Source of the DNA: Croceivirga radicis
GTDB taxonomy: Bacteria > Bacteroidota > Bacteroidia > Flavobacteriales > Flavobacteriaceae
NCBI RefSeq assembly: GCF_002072105.2
Contig: NZ_MTBC01000001.1
Coordinates: 62,001-126,000, forward strand
Length of the DNA stretch: 64,000 nucleotides
Reading direction: 5' to 3'
Positions 45,454 through 55,351 of the stretch are shown piece by piece; the stretch's first letter is position 1; the number at the start of each line of letters is the position of its first letter. The translations under genes were made by a program, and so were the position numbers. The notes beneath the pieces were generated by a model. The model worked only from the letters and a program-made list of their open reading frames with translations. It made no database searches and was not told the origin of the DNA.

Positions 45454-45711
45454 ATGAAATCTAGATACCTTGTTGCGCTTATTGTTTTGGCCTCATTTGC
45501 GGCTATTGGATACGGACTTTATACTTCGGATGAAACCACAACAACCCACCACAAATACATAGGTTTTGGAGTTATAGGCTTGTTTTTTATAGCTATGCCA
45601 TTGTTTTTATTCACGGAAAGCAAGGGTAAGCAGATGAAAGATTATATGTTAACCAAAGAAAATATTGAGAAAATGCGTAAAAAAGAAAGCAAAAATACTG
45701 ATAATCAATAA
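45454..45711 (+). CDS. Hypothetical small membrane protein
   Basis: The 85-residue protein has two hydrophobic segments (YLVALIVLASFAAIGYGLY and IGFGVIGLFFIAMPLFLFT) and a charged, Lys-rich tail. It starts one base after the ClC gene stop, so they form an operon and it may work with the channel. I recognise no family. Confidence 0.78.
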   Translation: MKSRYLVALIVLASFAAIGYGLYTSDETTTTHHKYIGFGVIGLFFIAMPLFLFTESKGKQMKDYMLTKENIEKMRKKESKNTDNQ

Positions 45712-45796
45712 TTTTCGTAAAAATAATGTACAGTTAATCCTAATCGTCCTTAAAAAGATTACTTTCGTACTTTATTTAATTATTTATTTTTTTTTA

Positions 45797-45988
45797 ATGA
45801 CTGGTACAGTAAAATTTTTTAATGAGTCCAAAGGTTACGGATTCATTACCAACGACGAAACAGGTAGAGACATTTTTGTACATGCTACCGCCCTTAACGG
45901 TTTAGTTTTGAACGATGGAGACAAGGTAGAATATCAAGAAGAAGAAGGACGCAAAGGTATGGTTGCTGCCCAAGTGGAAGTAATCTAA
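45797..45988 (+). CDS. Cold-shock domain protein (CspA family)
   Basis: The 63-residue protein is a single cold-shock domain with RNP1 (KGYGFI) and RNP2 (DIFVHAT), the residues that bind single-stranded nucleic acids. These proteins melt RNA structure, often after a drop in temperature. A longer in-frame reading from 45665 would add a hydrophobic stretch not found in the family, so the ATG at 45797 is preferred. TACTTTCG (45760-45767) may be an imperfect -7 element, which would give a short leader of about 25 nt. Confidence 0.95.
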   Translation: MTGTVKFFNESKGYGFITNDETGRDIFVHATALNGLVLNDGDKVEYQEEEGRKGMVAAQVEVI

Positions 45989-46015
45989 CACTATATTTTA
46001 TTTTGAAGACTCATG

Positions 46016-46043
46016 AAACCTTGGCCAATGCCAAGGTTTTTTT
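46016..46043. terminator. Terminator after the csp gene
   Basis: AAACCTTGGC (46016-46025) and GCCAAGGTTT (46030-46039) with a CAAT loop, followed by a T-run. It separates csp from the convergent tadA gene. Confidence 0.85.
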
Positions 46044-46047
46044 ATGG

Positions 46048-46497
46048 CTAATTTAAATTTCTACGTTCTATAAAAAAGCGCTTTAAAAGTGCAGACGCCT
46101 CTTCTTCCATAATACCGCTGACCACTTTGGTCTTAGGATGCAAACAAGTACCCATTGTCCTGTAGCCGCGTTCTACATCGCTAGCGGCAAAAACAATTTT
46201 AGAAACCTGACTCCAGTATAAAGCACCTGCACACATCTGGCATGGCTCTAGGGTTACATAAAGGGTACAATCATGTAAATATTTTCCACCAATAAAATTT
46301 GCAGCAGCCGTAATGGCCTGCATTTCGGCATGAGCAGTTACATCTAGCAAGCGTTCTGTTAAATTGTGCGCCTTACCTATTATTCGGTTTTGGGCAACAA
46401 CAACTGCGCCTACGGGCACCTCTCCCAAATCAAAAGCTATCTCTGCCTCTTGCAAGGCTTTTTTCATAAAATAAGTATCGTCAAACGGATTCTCCAT
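46048..46497 (-). CDS. tadA: tRNA-specific adenosine deaminase (TadA)
   Basis: The 149-residue protein has the zinc-deaminase signature: HAE at residues 56-58 and PCxxC at 85-89 (EPCQMCAGALYWSQ). TadA changes adenosine 34 to inosine in tRNA(Arg). The order and spacing of the motifs, and the GEVPVGAVVV segment near 25-34, fit TadA rather than cytidine or guanine deaminases. It is divergent from dxs across 69 bp; a TAGTTTTG element upstream fits its promoter, but no clear -33 TTG was seen. Confidence 0.9.
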   Translation of the reverse strand: MENPFDDTYFMKKALQEAEIAFDLGEVPVGAVVVAQNRIIGKAHNLTERLLDVTAHAEMQAITAAANFIGGKYLHDCTLYVTLEPCQMCAGALYWSQVSKIVFAASDVERGYRTMGTCLHPKTKVVSGIMEEEASALLKRFFIERRNLN

Positions 46498-46554
46498 AAT
46501 TCTTCTCCTTAATCAAAACTACAAATCCTAGCTTAAGATTACTCTATTAATAGG

Positions 46555-46562
46555 TATTTTTG
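46555..46562 (+). promoter_or_regulatory. Candidate -7 element of dxs
   Basis: TATTTTTG lies 4 nt before the ATG, like the SCO1-like gene. The -33 position has TTA (19-nt spacer) instead of TTG. Confidence 0.4.
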
Positions 46563-46566
46563 ATAT

Positions 46567-48333
46567 ATGAAAAAGGTGTTGGATAAAATTAATGCTCCGG
46601 CAGATTTAAAAGTACTTCAGCTAGATGAATTAGTGCTTTTAGCAAAAGAATTAAGGGCTTTTATCATAGATGTAGTGGCTACTAAAGAAGGGCATCTAGG
46701 TGCTAGTCTCGGTGTTGTGGAATTAACCATTGCCATACACTATGTTTTTAACACACCTACGGACAAACTAATCTGGGATGTAGGTCACCAAGCCTATGGC
46801 CATAAAATTTTAACTGGTAGAAGAAGTCGTTTTCATACCAATAGGCAACTCAACGGTATAAGTGGTTTTCCTAAAATGGACGAAAGCGAATATGATGCGT
46901 TTGGTACCGGACATAGCTCTACCTCTATTTCTGCCATTTTAGGAATGGCTTTGGCTTCCCAATTAAACAAATCAGATAATACGCAACACGTTGCGGTCAT
47001 TGGGGATGCTTCTATAGCCAGCGGTATGGCATTTGAAGCTTTGAACCATTTAGGCGAAACCAACACCAACGTACTGGTTATACTAAATGACAATACCATT
47101 GGTATTGATCCCAGCGTAGGTGCATTAAAAAAATACTTAACTAACGTAAAGAAAGGTACGGCAAAAGAAGAAAACATCTTTGAATGCTTAAACCTAACCT
47201 ATTCTGGCCCCGTAGACGGGCACAATTTACCCTTACTAATTACCGAACTAGAACGGTTAAAAACAGTGGACGGACCAAAACTTCTACACGTAATTACAAC
47301 AAAGGGCAAGGGATTAAAACAAGCCGAAAAAGACCAGGTTACCTACCATGCCCCTGGAAAATTCAATGCCAAGACAGGAGAACGGGAACATAAACCCTTA
47401 GCACCAGAGCCCCCCAAATTCCAAGATGTATTTGGTAAAACCATTATAGAATTAGCAGAAAAAAATGAGCAAATAGTTGGTATTACTCCAGCAATGCCCA
47501 CAGGAAGTTCTTTAAAATATATGATGGAAAAAATGCCAGACCGTGCATTTGACGTAGGTATTGCCGAACAACATGCGGTAACCTTAGCTGCTGGCATGGC
47601 CAGCAATGGCCTTATTCCATTTTGTAATATCTATTCTACTTTTGTTCAACGCGGTTATGACCAAATAATACATGATGTAGCCATCCAGAACATACCTGTT
47701 GTTTTCTGTTTGGATCGGGCTGGACTAGTGGGTGAAGATGGCACAACCCATCATGGTATTTATGATATTGCCTTTCTTAGGTGTATTCCTAATATGATTG
47801 TTTTTTCCCCTTTGGACGAAGTAGAACTTAGAAACATCATGTACACTGCCCAAAAAGGACTTAAGCAACCCATTGCCATTAGGTATCCAAGAGGTAGAGG
47901 CTATAAGATAGACTGGCAGCAACCCATGGAACAAATTACTATTGGGAGTTCCGTTTGTTTAAAACAAGGAAGTAAAACAGCGGTGTTGTCTTTTGGCCCC
48001 ATTGGTAACACCGTAAAACAGGCCATTGCCGCAGCCAACCATCCCGCTAAAATTGGACATTTTAATATGCGCTTTGCAAAACCCTTGGACACGCAGGCAT
48101 TGGATGCTATTTTCAAAAATTATGAGCAAGTTGTAACCGTAGAAGATGGATGTATTATTGGTGGCTTTGGTTCCGCTGTGCTAGAGTATGCAAATTCTAA
48201 AGGATTTAAAACAAAAATTAAACAATTTGGGGTGCCAGATAACACAATTGGTCATGGTACAATAAAAGAATTGCACGATATTTGTGGAATTAGTTGGGAA
48301 CAAATAAAAAATTACCTTGACCAGACCAATTAA
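46567..48333 (+). CDS. dxs: 1-deoxy-D-xylulose-5-phosphate synthase
   Basis: The 588-residue thiamin-diphosphate enzyme joins pyruvate and glyceraldehyde 3-phosphate, the first step of the MEP isoprenoid pathway. Visible motifs are GHLGASLGVVELTIAIHYVFNTP with LIWDVGHQAYGHKILTGRR, the ThDP/Mg site GDASIASGMAFEALNH with NDNTIGID, and the transketolase-like pyrimidine domain EQHAVTLAAGMASNG with DRAGLVGEDGTTHHGIYD. It is somewhat shorter than E. coli Dxs (620 residues) but complete. It could feed the polyprenyl synthase and CrtY found elsewhere in the window. The DUF3078 gene overlaps its end by 17 nt. Confidence 0.96.
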   Translation: MKKVLDKINAPADLKVLQLDELVLLAKELRAFIIDVVATKEGHLGASLGVVELTIAIHYVFNTPTDKLIWDVGHQAYGHKILTGRRSRFHTNRQLNGISGFPKMDESEYDAFGTGHSSTSISAILGMALASQLNKSDNTQHVAVIGDASIASGMAFEALNHLGETNTNVLVILNDNTIGIDPSVGALKKYLTNVKKGTAKEENIFECLNLTYSGPVDGHNLPLLITELERLKTVDGPKLLHVITTKGKGLKQAEKDQVTYHAPGKFNAKTGEREHKPLAPEPPKFQDVFGKTIIELAEKNEQIVGITPAMPTGSSLKYMMEKMPDRAFDVGIAEQHAVTLAAGMASNGLIPFCNIYSTFVQRGYDQIIHDVAIQNIPVVFCLDRAGLVGEDGTTHHGIYDIAFLRCIPNMIVFSPLDEVELRNIMYTAQKGLKQPIAIRYPRGRGYKIDWQQPMEQITIGSSVCLKQGSKTAVLSFGPIGNTVKQAIAAANHPAKIGHFNMRFAKPLDTQALDAIFKNYEQVVTVEDGCIIGGFGSAVLEYANSKGFKTKIKQFGVPDNTIGHGTIKELHDICGISWEQIKNYLDQTN

Positions 48334-49396
48334 ACTCTTTACAGCACTATTTCTCTTTATAGGCATATTTGCCTTTGGCCAAGAAGAAAGAGAAACTACA
48401 CAAGACAGTACACAAGTAGCCATAGACTCTATGGCCATAGATACCATTGTAATACGTTGGGAGCAAAAGAAAATAGATAACATCAAAAAAGGGGTAGACC
48501 TACGGGCTCCTAAGGTTTCGTTTTTAGGCACAAAACCTTTAAACCAAAGAGCTCGTTTTGCCAGCCCAACCAGTTTTTGGGAAAACTCCAATCAATTTAA
48601 TCTAGATATTACAGAAACCGCCTTTGTTAACTGGAACGCTGGTGGTGAAAACGCCGTGTCCGCATTGGGAAACCTGAATTTTACCCGTAAATACAAATTT
48701 GCACACACCTCTTGGGACAACGAACTACGTTTGCGCTATGGTATTAATGCACAAAAGGGAAGAAAACTCAGAAAAACAGACGACTTTATAAAGCTTACCT
48801 CAACCTTTGGTTTTAGAAAAGATTCTACCTCAAAATGGTTTTGGTCTGCCAAACTCAATTTTAACACCCAATTCTCTAACGGGTACAAATACCCAGACCG
48901 TTCTACACCTATTTCTAGGTTTATGGCTCCGGGCTACCTATTGTTAGGTGCGGGTACAACCTTTAATCCAGAAGGTAAAAAGTTTGAACTTTACCTATCT
49001 CCTATTACGCAAAAAGCCACTTTTGTTTTAGATGATGCGCTCTCACAACAAGGTGCGTTTGGTGTTAACCCAGGCGATAATGTTTTTATGCAATTTGGTT
49101 TTCTACTAACCAACAATTGGGAAGAAGAAATCTTTACCAATATCTTTATTAACCACCGTTTATCTTTGTATACGGACTATATAAACAGTTTTGGTAATAT
49201 TGATGTGGATTGGGAAATCAACTTCTTGTTTAAAGTGAACAAATTTATACAAGCCAATATCAGCGGACATCTTATTTATGACGATGATATAAAGTTTGAT
49301 GAAGTTTTGGCAGAAGATGGTTCGGTTGTAGACCCAGGTATTCCTAAAATCCAATTTAAGCAAAGTTTGGGTCTAGGCTTAATATATACCTTCTAA
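48317..49396 (+). CDS. DUF3078 family probable outer-membrane barrel protein
   Basis: The 359-residue protein starts with a TTG at 48317 within the end of dxs and has a signal peptide (ending ...IFAFGQ). After a polar segment (up to about residue 80), it has alternating beta strands with the DUF3078 pattern ITETAFVNWNAGGENAVSALGNLNF and ends LGLGLIYTF with a terminal Phe, as in outer-membrane barrels. Function is unknown. The gene is coupled to dxs by the overlap, which is odd for an outer-membrane protein and a MEP enzyme; it may only share the transcript. Confidence 0.85.
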   Translation: MTRPIKLFTALFLFIGIFAFGQEERETTQDSTQVAIDSMAIDTIVIRWEQKKIDNIKKGVDLRAPKVSFLGTKPLNQRARFASPTSFWENSNQFNLDITETAFVNWNAGGENAVSALGNLNFTRKYKFAHTSWDNELRLRYGINAQKGRKLRKTDDFIKLTSTFGFRKDSTSKWFWSAKLNFNTQFSNGYKYPDRSTPISRFMAPGYLLLGAGTTFNPEGKKFELYLSPITQKATFVLDDALSQQGAFGVNPGDNVFMQFGFLLTNNWEEEIFTNIFINHRLSLYTDYINSFGNIDVDWEINFLFKVNKFIQANISGHLIYDDDIKFDEVLAEDGSVVDPGIPKIQFKQSLGLGLIYTF

Positions 49397-49397
49397 T

Positions 49398-50756
49398 TTA
49401 GAGGTGTTTACCAGTAAGTGTGTTGTTTAGTTTTACCGCTGCACTGTCTGACAACCCCGCTACAAACGAACAAACCCCCAATAGTAATTCGTAGACAGAT
49501 TTATCAACATCTTTTAAGTGATCCGGCAAGGTACCCAACAATAAACGGTCATAACTGCCCGCCTGGTTGCCTTTGGCATTTAAAACCGCTTCGCAATAAT
49601 GCTCTAAAATATTCTCAATAATCTTATAACCGGCTAGTTCTTTTTCTACTACTTCTTTAGACTGATAAATTTTATTTACGCATAGGTTAATAATATCTTC
49701 AATTTGCGCCTTATAGGTACTTTTATCCAAAAGGGCACAATCAAATATTCCATTTAAAATAGCCGTTTCATTCTCCATGAACACCCTAGCTGCTTCGTTT
49801 ATCAAAGTATTAATGGCCAGTGCGCGTAAATAGCTTAACCGATCACTAACACTTTCCATCTCATGATATTTATTGGTGTTTATGGAATCCTTGACCAACT
49901 TAATCATGTACTCCAAAGCATAATCTTCTGGAATTAGACCTAGATTAATACCATCCTCAAAATCGATTATCGTATAGCAAATATCGTCTGCAGCCTCTAC
50001 CAAATAAACCAAGGGATGTCTATGGTAAGAGGGGTTATCTCCTGCGGTTTTCTTTAACAACCCTAAATCATTGGCCAAGGCATCAAAAAAGTCCTTTTCA
50101 GATTGAAAATAGCCGTATTTTTTGTCCGAAATATGTTTGGTTGGCTTTTTTGGAAGCGAAGCCTTAGGGTATTTAACAAAGGCTCCTAAGGTGGCATAAC
50201 TTAAGCGTAACCCACCCGGTATACCTTTTCTAGAAGCTGTAAGCAACCTTAAGCCATTGGCGTTCCCTTCAAAATCTACCAAATCTTGGTATTCAGAGTC
50301 AGTTAGGAATTTCTTGTACTGCTTTCCCAACCCAGAAGCAAAGAAATTACCAATTGCCTTTTCCCCGCTATGTCCAAAAGGAGGATTACCGATATCATGA
50401 GCCAAGGCCGCGGCGGCAGTAATGGTGCCAAAATCATTAAAACGATACCCTAAATCCGTACTTAATTCAGGATATTTTTTTAAAAGTTCAATTCCTACCT
50501 TTCTACCTAAACTTCTACCAACCACGCTTACTTCTAAGCTATGCGTTAAACGGGTATGCACAAAATTACGATCCGACCCAATATGTATGGGCAATGGCAT
50601 AACTTGGGTCTTGTCTTGCAAACTCCTAAATTCAGAAGAAAATATGATACGATCGTAATCTACCTCAAATCCTAATCGGGTTTCATCCTGTGCTTTTCTA
50701 GGTCTTTCTTGGGTATCTCCAAATCGTTTTAAGGACAATAATTTATGCCATTCCAT
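49398..50756 (-). CDS. dgt: Deoxyguanosinetriphosphate triphosphohydrolase-like protein
   Basis: The 452-residue protein is an HD-domain phosphohydrolase. Motifs: SSEFRSLQDKTQVMPL, HTRLTHSLEVSVVGRSLG and the catalytic HD pair in AALAHDIGNPPFGHSGEKAIG. DVVYLVEAADDICYTIIDFEDG-like residues (LVYLVEAADDICYTIIDFEDGI) give the last metal ligand. Dgt enzymes split dNTPs to nucleosides and triphosphate and keep nucleotide pools balanced. It is a stand-alone gene, divergent from the phosphate transporter gene. Length fits type-2 dGTPases. Confidence 0.92.
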   Translation of the reverse strand: MEWHKLLSLKRFGDTQERPRKAQDETRLGFEVDYDRIIFSSEFRSLQDKTQVMPLPIHIGSDRNFVHTRLTHSLEVSVVGRSLGRKVGIELLKKYPELSTDLGYRFNDFGTITAAAALAHDIGNPPFGHSGEKAIGNFFASGLGKQYKKFLTDSEYQDLVDFEGNANGLRLLTASRKGIPGGLRLSYATLGAFVKYPKASLPKKPTKHISDKKYGYFQSEKDFFDALANDLGLLKKTAGDNPSYHRHPLVYLVEAADDICYTIIDFEDGINLGLIPEDYALEYMIKLVKDSINTNKYHEMESVSDRLSYLRALAINTLINEAARVFMENETAILNGIFDCALLDKSTYKAQIEDIINLCVNKIYQSKEVVEKELAGYKIIENILEHYCEAVLNAKGNQAGSYDRLLLGTLPDHLKDVDKSVYELLLGVCSFVAGLSDSAAVKLNNTLTGKHL

Positions 50757-50915
50757 GCCAACGTCTTTATTTCTAGCGAAGATACTTTAAACCTTTTTTT
50801 TATTGAATTTATAATTACTTTGCTTTTTTAGAATACTACAACGGGTATTTGGTAACGTTTAATTAACCTGCAACTTAATTTATAATAGCAATTTTGCGCT
50901 ATTTGAAAGCGACCT

Positions 50916-53195
50916 ATGGGGGAGAATATTTACTTGTTTATGGTGATTGCACTTGCAATCCTTGCCATTACGGATTTAGTTGTAGGTGTTAGTAATGACG
51001 CTGTTAACTTTCTAAACTCCGCAATTGGCTCCAAAGCCATTTCTTTTAAAACCGTAATGATTGTTGCTAGTTTGGGTATTGCTTTTGGAGCAATGTCTTC
51101 TAGTGGTATGATGGAAGTTGCTAGAAAGGGTATTTTTAATCCTACGGAATTTGTCTTTGCGGAAATCATGGTCATTTTTATGGCGGTAATGATAACGGAT
51201 ATTCTGTTATTGGATTTTTTCAACACCCTGGGCATGCCTACCTCAACAACCGTTTCTATTGTTTTTGAACTATTGGGCGCTGCAGTGGCAATTTCATTGG
51301 TTAAAATAGTAAGTGCAGATGGCAGTTTTAGCGATTTGGTTAACTACATAAATACGCAAAAAGCAACGGAAATTATTTTTGGGATTTTACTCTCTGTAGT
51401 GGTGGCCTTCTCTATTGGTGCTTTGGTACAATTTATCACAAGGATTTTGGTTTCTTTTGATTTTAAAAAGAACCCTAAGTGGATAGAATCTATTTTTGGA
51501 GGTGTTGCTATTACCGCAATCATCTACTTTATATTGGTTAAAGGTTTAAAAAGTGCAGATTTATTTGATGCTTCTTTTATGCAATTTATAACCGAATCTA
51601 CAAGTCTGTTTCTACTAATAAACCTAGTTTTTTGGTCCTTGATATCTTGGGCTTTTACGCTCCTTTTTAATTGGAATATCTACAGAATAATAATTATTCT
51701 AGGCACTTTTGCCTTGGCAATGGCGTTTGCCGGTAACGACTTGGTAAACTTTATTGGTGTTCCCATCGCCGCCTTACAATCCTATCAAGACTGGTCTGCC
51801 TCTGGTATAGGTCCAAACTCTTTTAACATGAAAGGTTTAACGGCAGCCGTAAAAACGCCTACGCTGTTGTTATTACTATCTGGCGCCATAATGGTAATTA
51901 CCCTATGGCTTTCTTCCAAAGCACGTAGCGTTGTAAAAACAAGTGTTGACCTAGCCAGACAAGATGAAGGAGACGAACGTTTTCAACCTAATTTTTTATC
52001 AAGACAAATTGTAAAGTTTACCATTACCGCTTCAAATAATATTACGGCAACGCTACCTCCATCGTGGTTAAAAAAACTGGATTCAAGGTTTACCATGCCT
52101 AAAAATTACATACCAAAAAGCAAAACCCAAGATGCGCCGGCATTTGATATGGTAAGAGCCTCCGTAAACTTAATGGTTGCCAGTATTCTTATCTCTTTGG
52201 CTACTTCTATGAAATTACCATTAAGTACCACTTATGTAACCTTTATGGTAACTATGGGTACCTCTTTAGCAGATCGTGCTTGGGGGGCAGAAAGTGCGGT
52301 ATACCGAGTTGCAGGGGTACTAAATGTAATTGGTGGTTGGTTCTTTACGGCCATCTGTGCATTTACCGCAGCAGCAATAATTGCTTACATTCTACATTTA
52401 GGAGGGTTCATTGCTTTAGTGGTATTATTGGTAATCGCAGCTGTTTTACTTCTTAGAAATTATATGGCTCACAACAAAAAGAGCAAAGAAATAAAAGCCG
52501 AGGACAGTTTAAGAAAAGCAGAAAGCAGCTCTATACAAGGAGTGATACAAGAAAGCGCCGATAATATTGGCCATGTTATAGCACGTAGTAATAAAATTTA
52601 TACCGGTGCAATTAATGGATTAGCCAGACACGATTTAGAAACTTTAAAAAAGAATAATAAAGAAGTAAGTAAAATGTCTAAGGAGATAGAAAGCTTACAA
52701 AACAATATATTCTATTTCATCAAAAATTTAGACGAGTCTAGTGTTGGTGGTGCTTCTAATTTTTACATTAACCTTTTGGGGCATCTGCAAGATATATCAC
52801 AAAGCTTGGAACATATAAGTAAAGTGGGATACAAACACGTTAATAATAACCACAAAAAACTTAAATACAACCAAATAAAAGAACTAAAAGATTTGGACCA
52901 GCATTTAGAAGAGCTGTTCAACGGAACCTCCAAAGCATTTATAAGCCACTCTTTTGAGAATTTAAGTCCATTACTGGCTAAAAAAGAAGTTCTTTTTGAT
53001 GTCATAGATCAGAAAATAGAAAAGCAAGTTGCACGAACCCGTACAGAAGAATCTAGCCCAAAAAACACCACTTTATACTTTTCTTTACTTACGGAAAGTA
53101 AAGACATTGTAAAGGCTACTATGCGTTTAATGGAATTGTATTACAGTGAACATGACAGCTCCATAGAGCCAGCTAAGCTTCCTAAAAATGCGTAA
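50916..53195 (+). CDS. PiT family phosphate transporter fused to a PhoU-like (DUF47) tail
   Basis: The 759-residue protein starts with a PiT permease with the two duplicated signatures GVSNDAVNFLNSAIGSKAI (24-42) and AGNDLVNFIGVPIAALQ (about 270-287), and later TSMKLPLSTTYVTFMVTMGTSLADRAWG. After the last helix (about residue 515) comes a charged, helical cytosolic domain with PhoU/DUF47 features (KSKEIKAEDSLRKAES; HDLETLKKNNKEVSKMSKEIESL). PiT proteins take up inorganic phosphate with cations; PhoU-like domains usually regulate the transport. A CAATTTTG element, one base off consensus, precedes it. The next gene overlaps by 8 nt. Confidence 0.9.
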   Translation: MGENIYLFMVIALAILAITDLVVGVSNDAVNFLNSAIGSKAISFKTVMIVASLGIAFGAMSSSGMMEVARKGIFNPTEFVFAEIMVIFMAVMITDILLLDFFNTLGMPTSTTVSIVFELLGAAVAISLVKIVSADGSFSDLVNYINTQKATEIIFGILLSVVVAFSIGALVQFITRILVSFDFKKNPKWIESIFGGVAITAIIYFILVKGLKSADLFDASFMQFITESTSLFLLINLVFWSLISWAFTLLFNWNIYRIIIILGTFALAMAFAGNDLVNFIGVPIAALQSYQDWSASGIGPNSFNMKGLTAAVKTPTLLLLLSGAIMVITLWLSSKARSVVKTSVDLARQDEGDERFQPNFLSRQIVKFTITASNNITATLPPSWLKKLDSRFTMPKNYIPKSKTQDAPAFDMVRASVNLMVASILISLATSMKLPLSTTYVTFMVTMGTSLADRAWGAESAVYRVAGVLNVIGGWFFTAICAFTAAAIIAYILHLGGFIALVVLLVIAAVLLLRNYMAHNKKSKEIKAEDSLRKAESSSIQGVIQESADNIGHVIARSNKIYTGAINGLARHDLETLKKNNKEVSKMSKEIESLQNNIFYFIKNLDESSVGGASNFYINLLGHLQDISQSLEHISKVGYKHVNNNHKKLKYNQIKELKDLDQHLEELFNGTSKAFISHSFENLSPLLAKKEVLFDVIDQKIEKQVARTRTEESSPKNTTLYFSLLTESKDIVKATMRLMELYYSEHDSSIEPAKLPKNA

Positions 53196-53901
53196 ACTAA
53201 CTACAGTTCTCGTTTTTTTAGCAAGTATAATATCAACTTTTGCCCAAACTTTAACTGGGACGGAATTATTAGACAAAGCTATTGCGTATCATGACCCAAA
53301 TGGCCAATGGCCCACTTTTAAAGACAGTCTAAAAGTGGTTATGGAAACCCCAAATAATTCTTCTCGAGAAAGTATTATCTATCTGAATTTACCAAAAGAG
53401 GTGTTTAATCTTACGGTAAAAAAAGAGGAAAACACTACGCAGTACCAAATAGAACAAGATAATTGCAACATCAGTTTTAATGGTAAACGCAACTTTACAG
53501 AAGAAGAAAAAGTCGCCCACAGATTAGACTGTGACCGCGCTTTTATGATGAAGGATTACTACACCTACCTATATGGCTTGCCAATGAAATTAAAAGACCC
53601 TGGCACTAACCTAGACCCCAAGGTGGTTACCAAAACGTTTAAAGGCAAAACGTATTTAGTTTTAAAGGTCACCTATGATGCCGTAGTAGGTAAAGACACT
53701 TGGTATTTTTATTTTGACCCTACCACCTCTGCCATGGAAGTTTATCAGTTTTACCACAAAGAGGCAGATAATGATGGCGAATACATTCTGTTGTCTGGTA
53801 TTGAGACTTTTAAGGGTATTAAAATGCCCAAAACACGCAAATGGTATTACAATAAAGATGATAAATACTTAGGCACGGATATTCTTAGCCGTCCAAATTA
53901 G
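53188..53901 (+). CDS. Secreted DUF6503-like protein
   Basis: The 237-residue protein has a signal peptide (MRKLTTVLVFLASIISTFAQ) followed by a beta-rich domain; segments such as GTELLDKAIAYHDPNGQWPTFKDSLKVVMETP and FTYDAVVGKDTWYFYFDPTTSAMEVYQFYH-like residues match the Bacteroidota family DUF6503 (from memory). Function is unknown. It overlaps the PiT gene by 8 nt, so it is made with it. Its 3' end overlaps the convergent gene by 17 nt. Confidence 0.78.
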   Translation: MRKLTTVLVFLASIISTFAQTLTGTELLDKAIAYHDPNGQWPTFKDSLKVVMETPNNSSRESIIYLNLPKEVFNLTVKKEENTTQYQIEQDNCNISFNGKRNFTEEEKVAHRLDCDRAFMMKDYYTYLYGLPMKLKDPGTNLDPKVVTKTFKGKTYLVLKVTYDAVVGKDTWYFYFDPTTSAMEVYQFYHKEADNDGEYILLSGIETFKGIKMPKTRKWYYNKDDKYLGTDILSRPN

Positions 53902-55351
53902 ATACCAAGTCTAGGGTTACCGCATAGAGTTCTTGCTGGATTAATTTTGATTTTAGCCATGCATAAAAACTCATTACAAAGATATCCTCTTGCCTACGCC
54001 CTTTAAAATCAAACGCGTTTTCTACCTTAGCCTCAAAATCTGGAGTAGTGGCCAAACTAGGGTTTTCGGCATACGCCAATACCAATCTTATAAATCTCAA
54101 TACACGTTCTTCTTGTATCGCTACTAATTTCCTTTTAAACTTACGCCAAAATTGTTGCCCTTTAGCGTGCACTAAATCATGTTCTTGTAGTTCTATAAGC
54201 GTCAATAATTCTATGATATTCTTTTTGAGCACCCACGCCCAACCCACACGTTCTTCGTACCAATTATCAGATTTTTTAAGTAAGCGCAATTCTCGATAAA
54301 CTTCTTTGTATTTCCCTTGTTGAAAAAGACACATAACCAACACCAATTTTACATCTAAAGAAGTGGAAGAAAGACCTTTTAGTAGTATTTCTGCCTCCAT
54401 AACTTTTCCAGTATAGAGAAATAATAGTCCTTTAAGGAGGATTCTTTTTTTGAGTAAAGCTTTCTGCTCTGCAGCACTTAAGCCTACCAAAACATCTTCT
54501 AATTCAGCCAACAAACTAGCCGACTTTTTGAATTCTTTATTTCTAAAAAAAGAAAGTGCCAATAAGTGCAGCATGCGTACATAATAATAGCTGTATTTGG
54601 CGGGAACCTCTCCTTTATTTTTAAGTGCGATGAAGAGTTGTTCTACATAGGGTGAAATAGCGTAAAAATTACGTTGCAGATTGGCTTCTGTTGCCGTTAT
54701 GGTCATCAATTGATAAAGCGATTTATAACTTAAATCCTCTTCTAGAACTAGTTCCAAATCGGTAAAAATCTGCTGCAGTTCTTTAGATACCTCTGGTGAA
54801 TTATCATTTTTTAATCGCGCCCTAATCTGAGCGTAAGCGATGTTGAATCGTGTTGCTGTTTGAAGTTTTTTATTGTTTGCTTCCAATTCTAGTACTAAGC
54901 TATCCAAAGAATAATCTGGTATCAGATGCGCAAATTGTATTTTGGTCTGTATTACTTCTGCCAAGATAGGATAGGCATCAATGGTGTTAGCTAAGTTTTC
55001 GGATTTTAATAGTACTTTACTAGCCATCTTAATAGCTCCTTTTTCAAATAGTATTCGCGCAGCTAATAAATATTTCAAAGCATGAAAGTCTTCTGCGCTT
55101 TCATGCTCAAAACCATAACTCCCAATAAATTCTATCAATGCCTCTTGTACTCTAGCACAAAGCACATAAAAAGCATTTTTATTGCTTTTACCATAAAGCT
55201 TAACGTCTAAATTGGTTACATCGCCTTTGGCCAAAAACTTTACTAGTGTAATATTTTTTATATCTGTACGCCTATTCTTCTTTGCTAAATACTGCAAAAA
55301 CTCATGCAATTCGTGTTCAGAAAGACTATCTACGAGTATTTTTAACTCCAT
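53885..55351 (-). CDS. Hypothetical helical repeat protein
   Basis: I recognise no family for this 488-residue protein. It has no signal peptide or membrane helix. Nearly all of it is predicted helical with repeat-like segments (KGEVPAKYSYYYVRMLHLLALSFFRNKEFKKSASLLAELEDVL; KGLLFLYTGKVMEAEILLKGLSSTSLDVKLVLVMCLFQQGKYKEVYRELRLL) that look like TPRs. A role as a cytosolic scaffold is likely. The N-terminal region (MELKILVDSLSEHELHEFLQYLAKKNRRTD) could be a distinct small domain. Confidence 0.75.
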   Translation of the reverse strand: MELKILVDSLSEHELHEFLQYLAKKNRRTDIKNITLVKFLAKGDVTNLDVKLYGKSNKNAFYVLCARVQEALIEFIGSYGFEHESAEDFHALKYLLAARILFEKGAIKMASKVLLKSENLANTIDAYPILAEVIQTKIQFAHLIPDYSLDSLVLELEANNKKLQTATRFNIAYAQIRARLKNDNSPEVSKELQQIFTDLELVLEEDLSYKSLYQLMTITATEANLQRNFYAISPYVEQLFIALKNKGEVPAKYSYYYVRMLHLLALSFFRNKEFKKSASLLAELEDVLVGLSAAEQKALLKKRILLKGLLFLYTGKVMEAEILLKGLSSTSLDVKLVLVMCLFQQGKYKEVYRELRLLKKSDNWYEERVGWAWVLKKNIIELLTLIELQEHDLVHAKGQQFWRKFKRKLVAIQEERVLRFIRLVLAYAENPSLATTPDFEAKVENAFDFKGRRQEDIFVMSFYAWLKSKLIQQELYAVTLDLVSNLDG

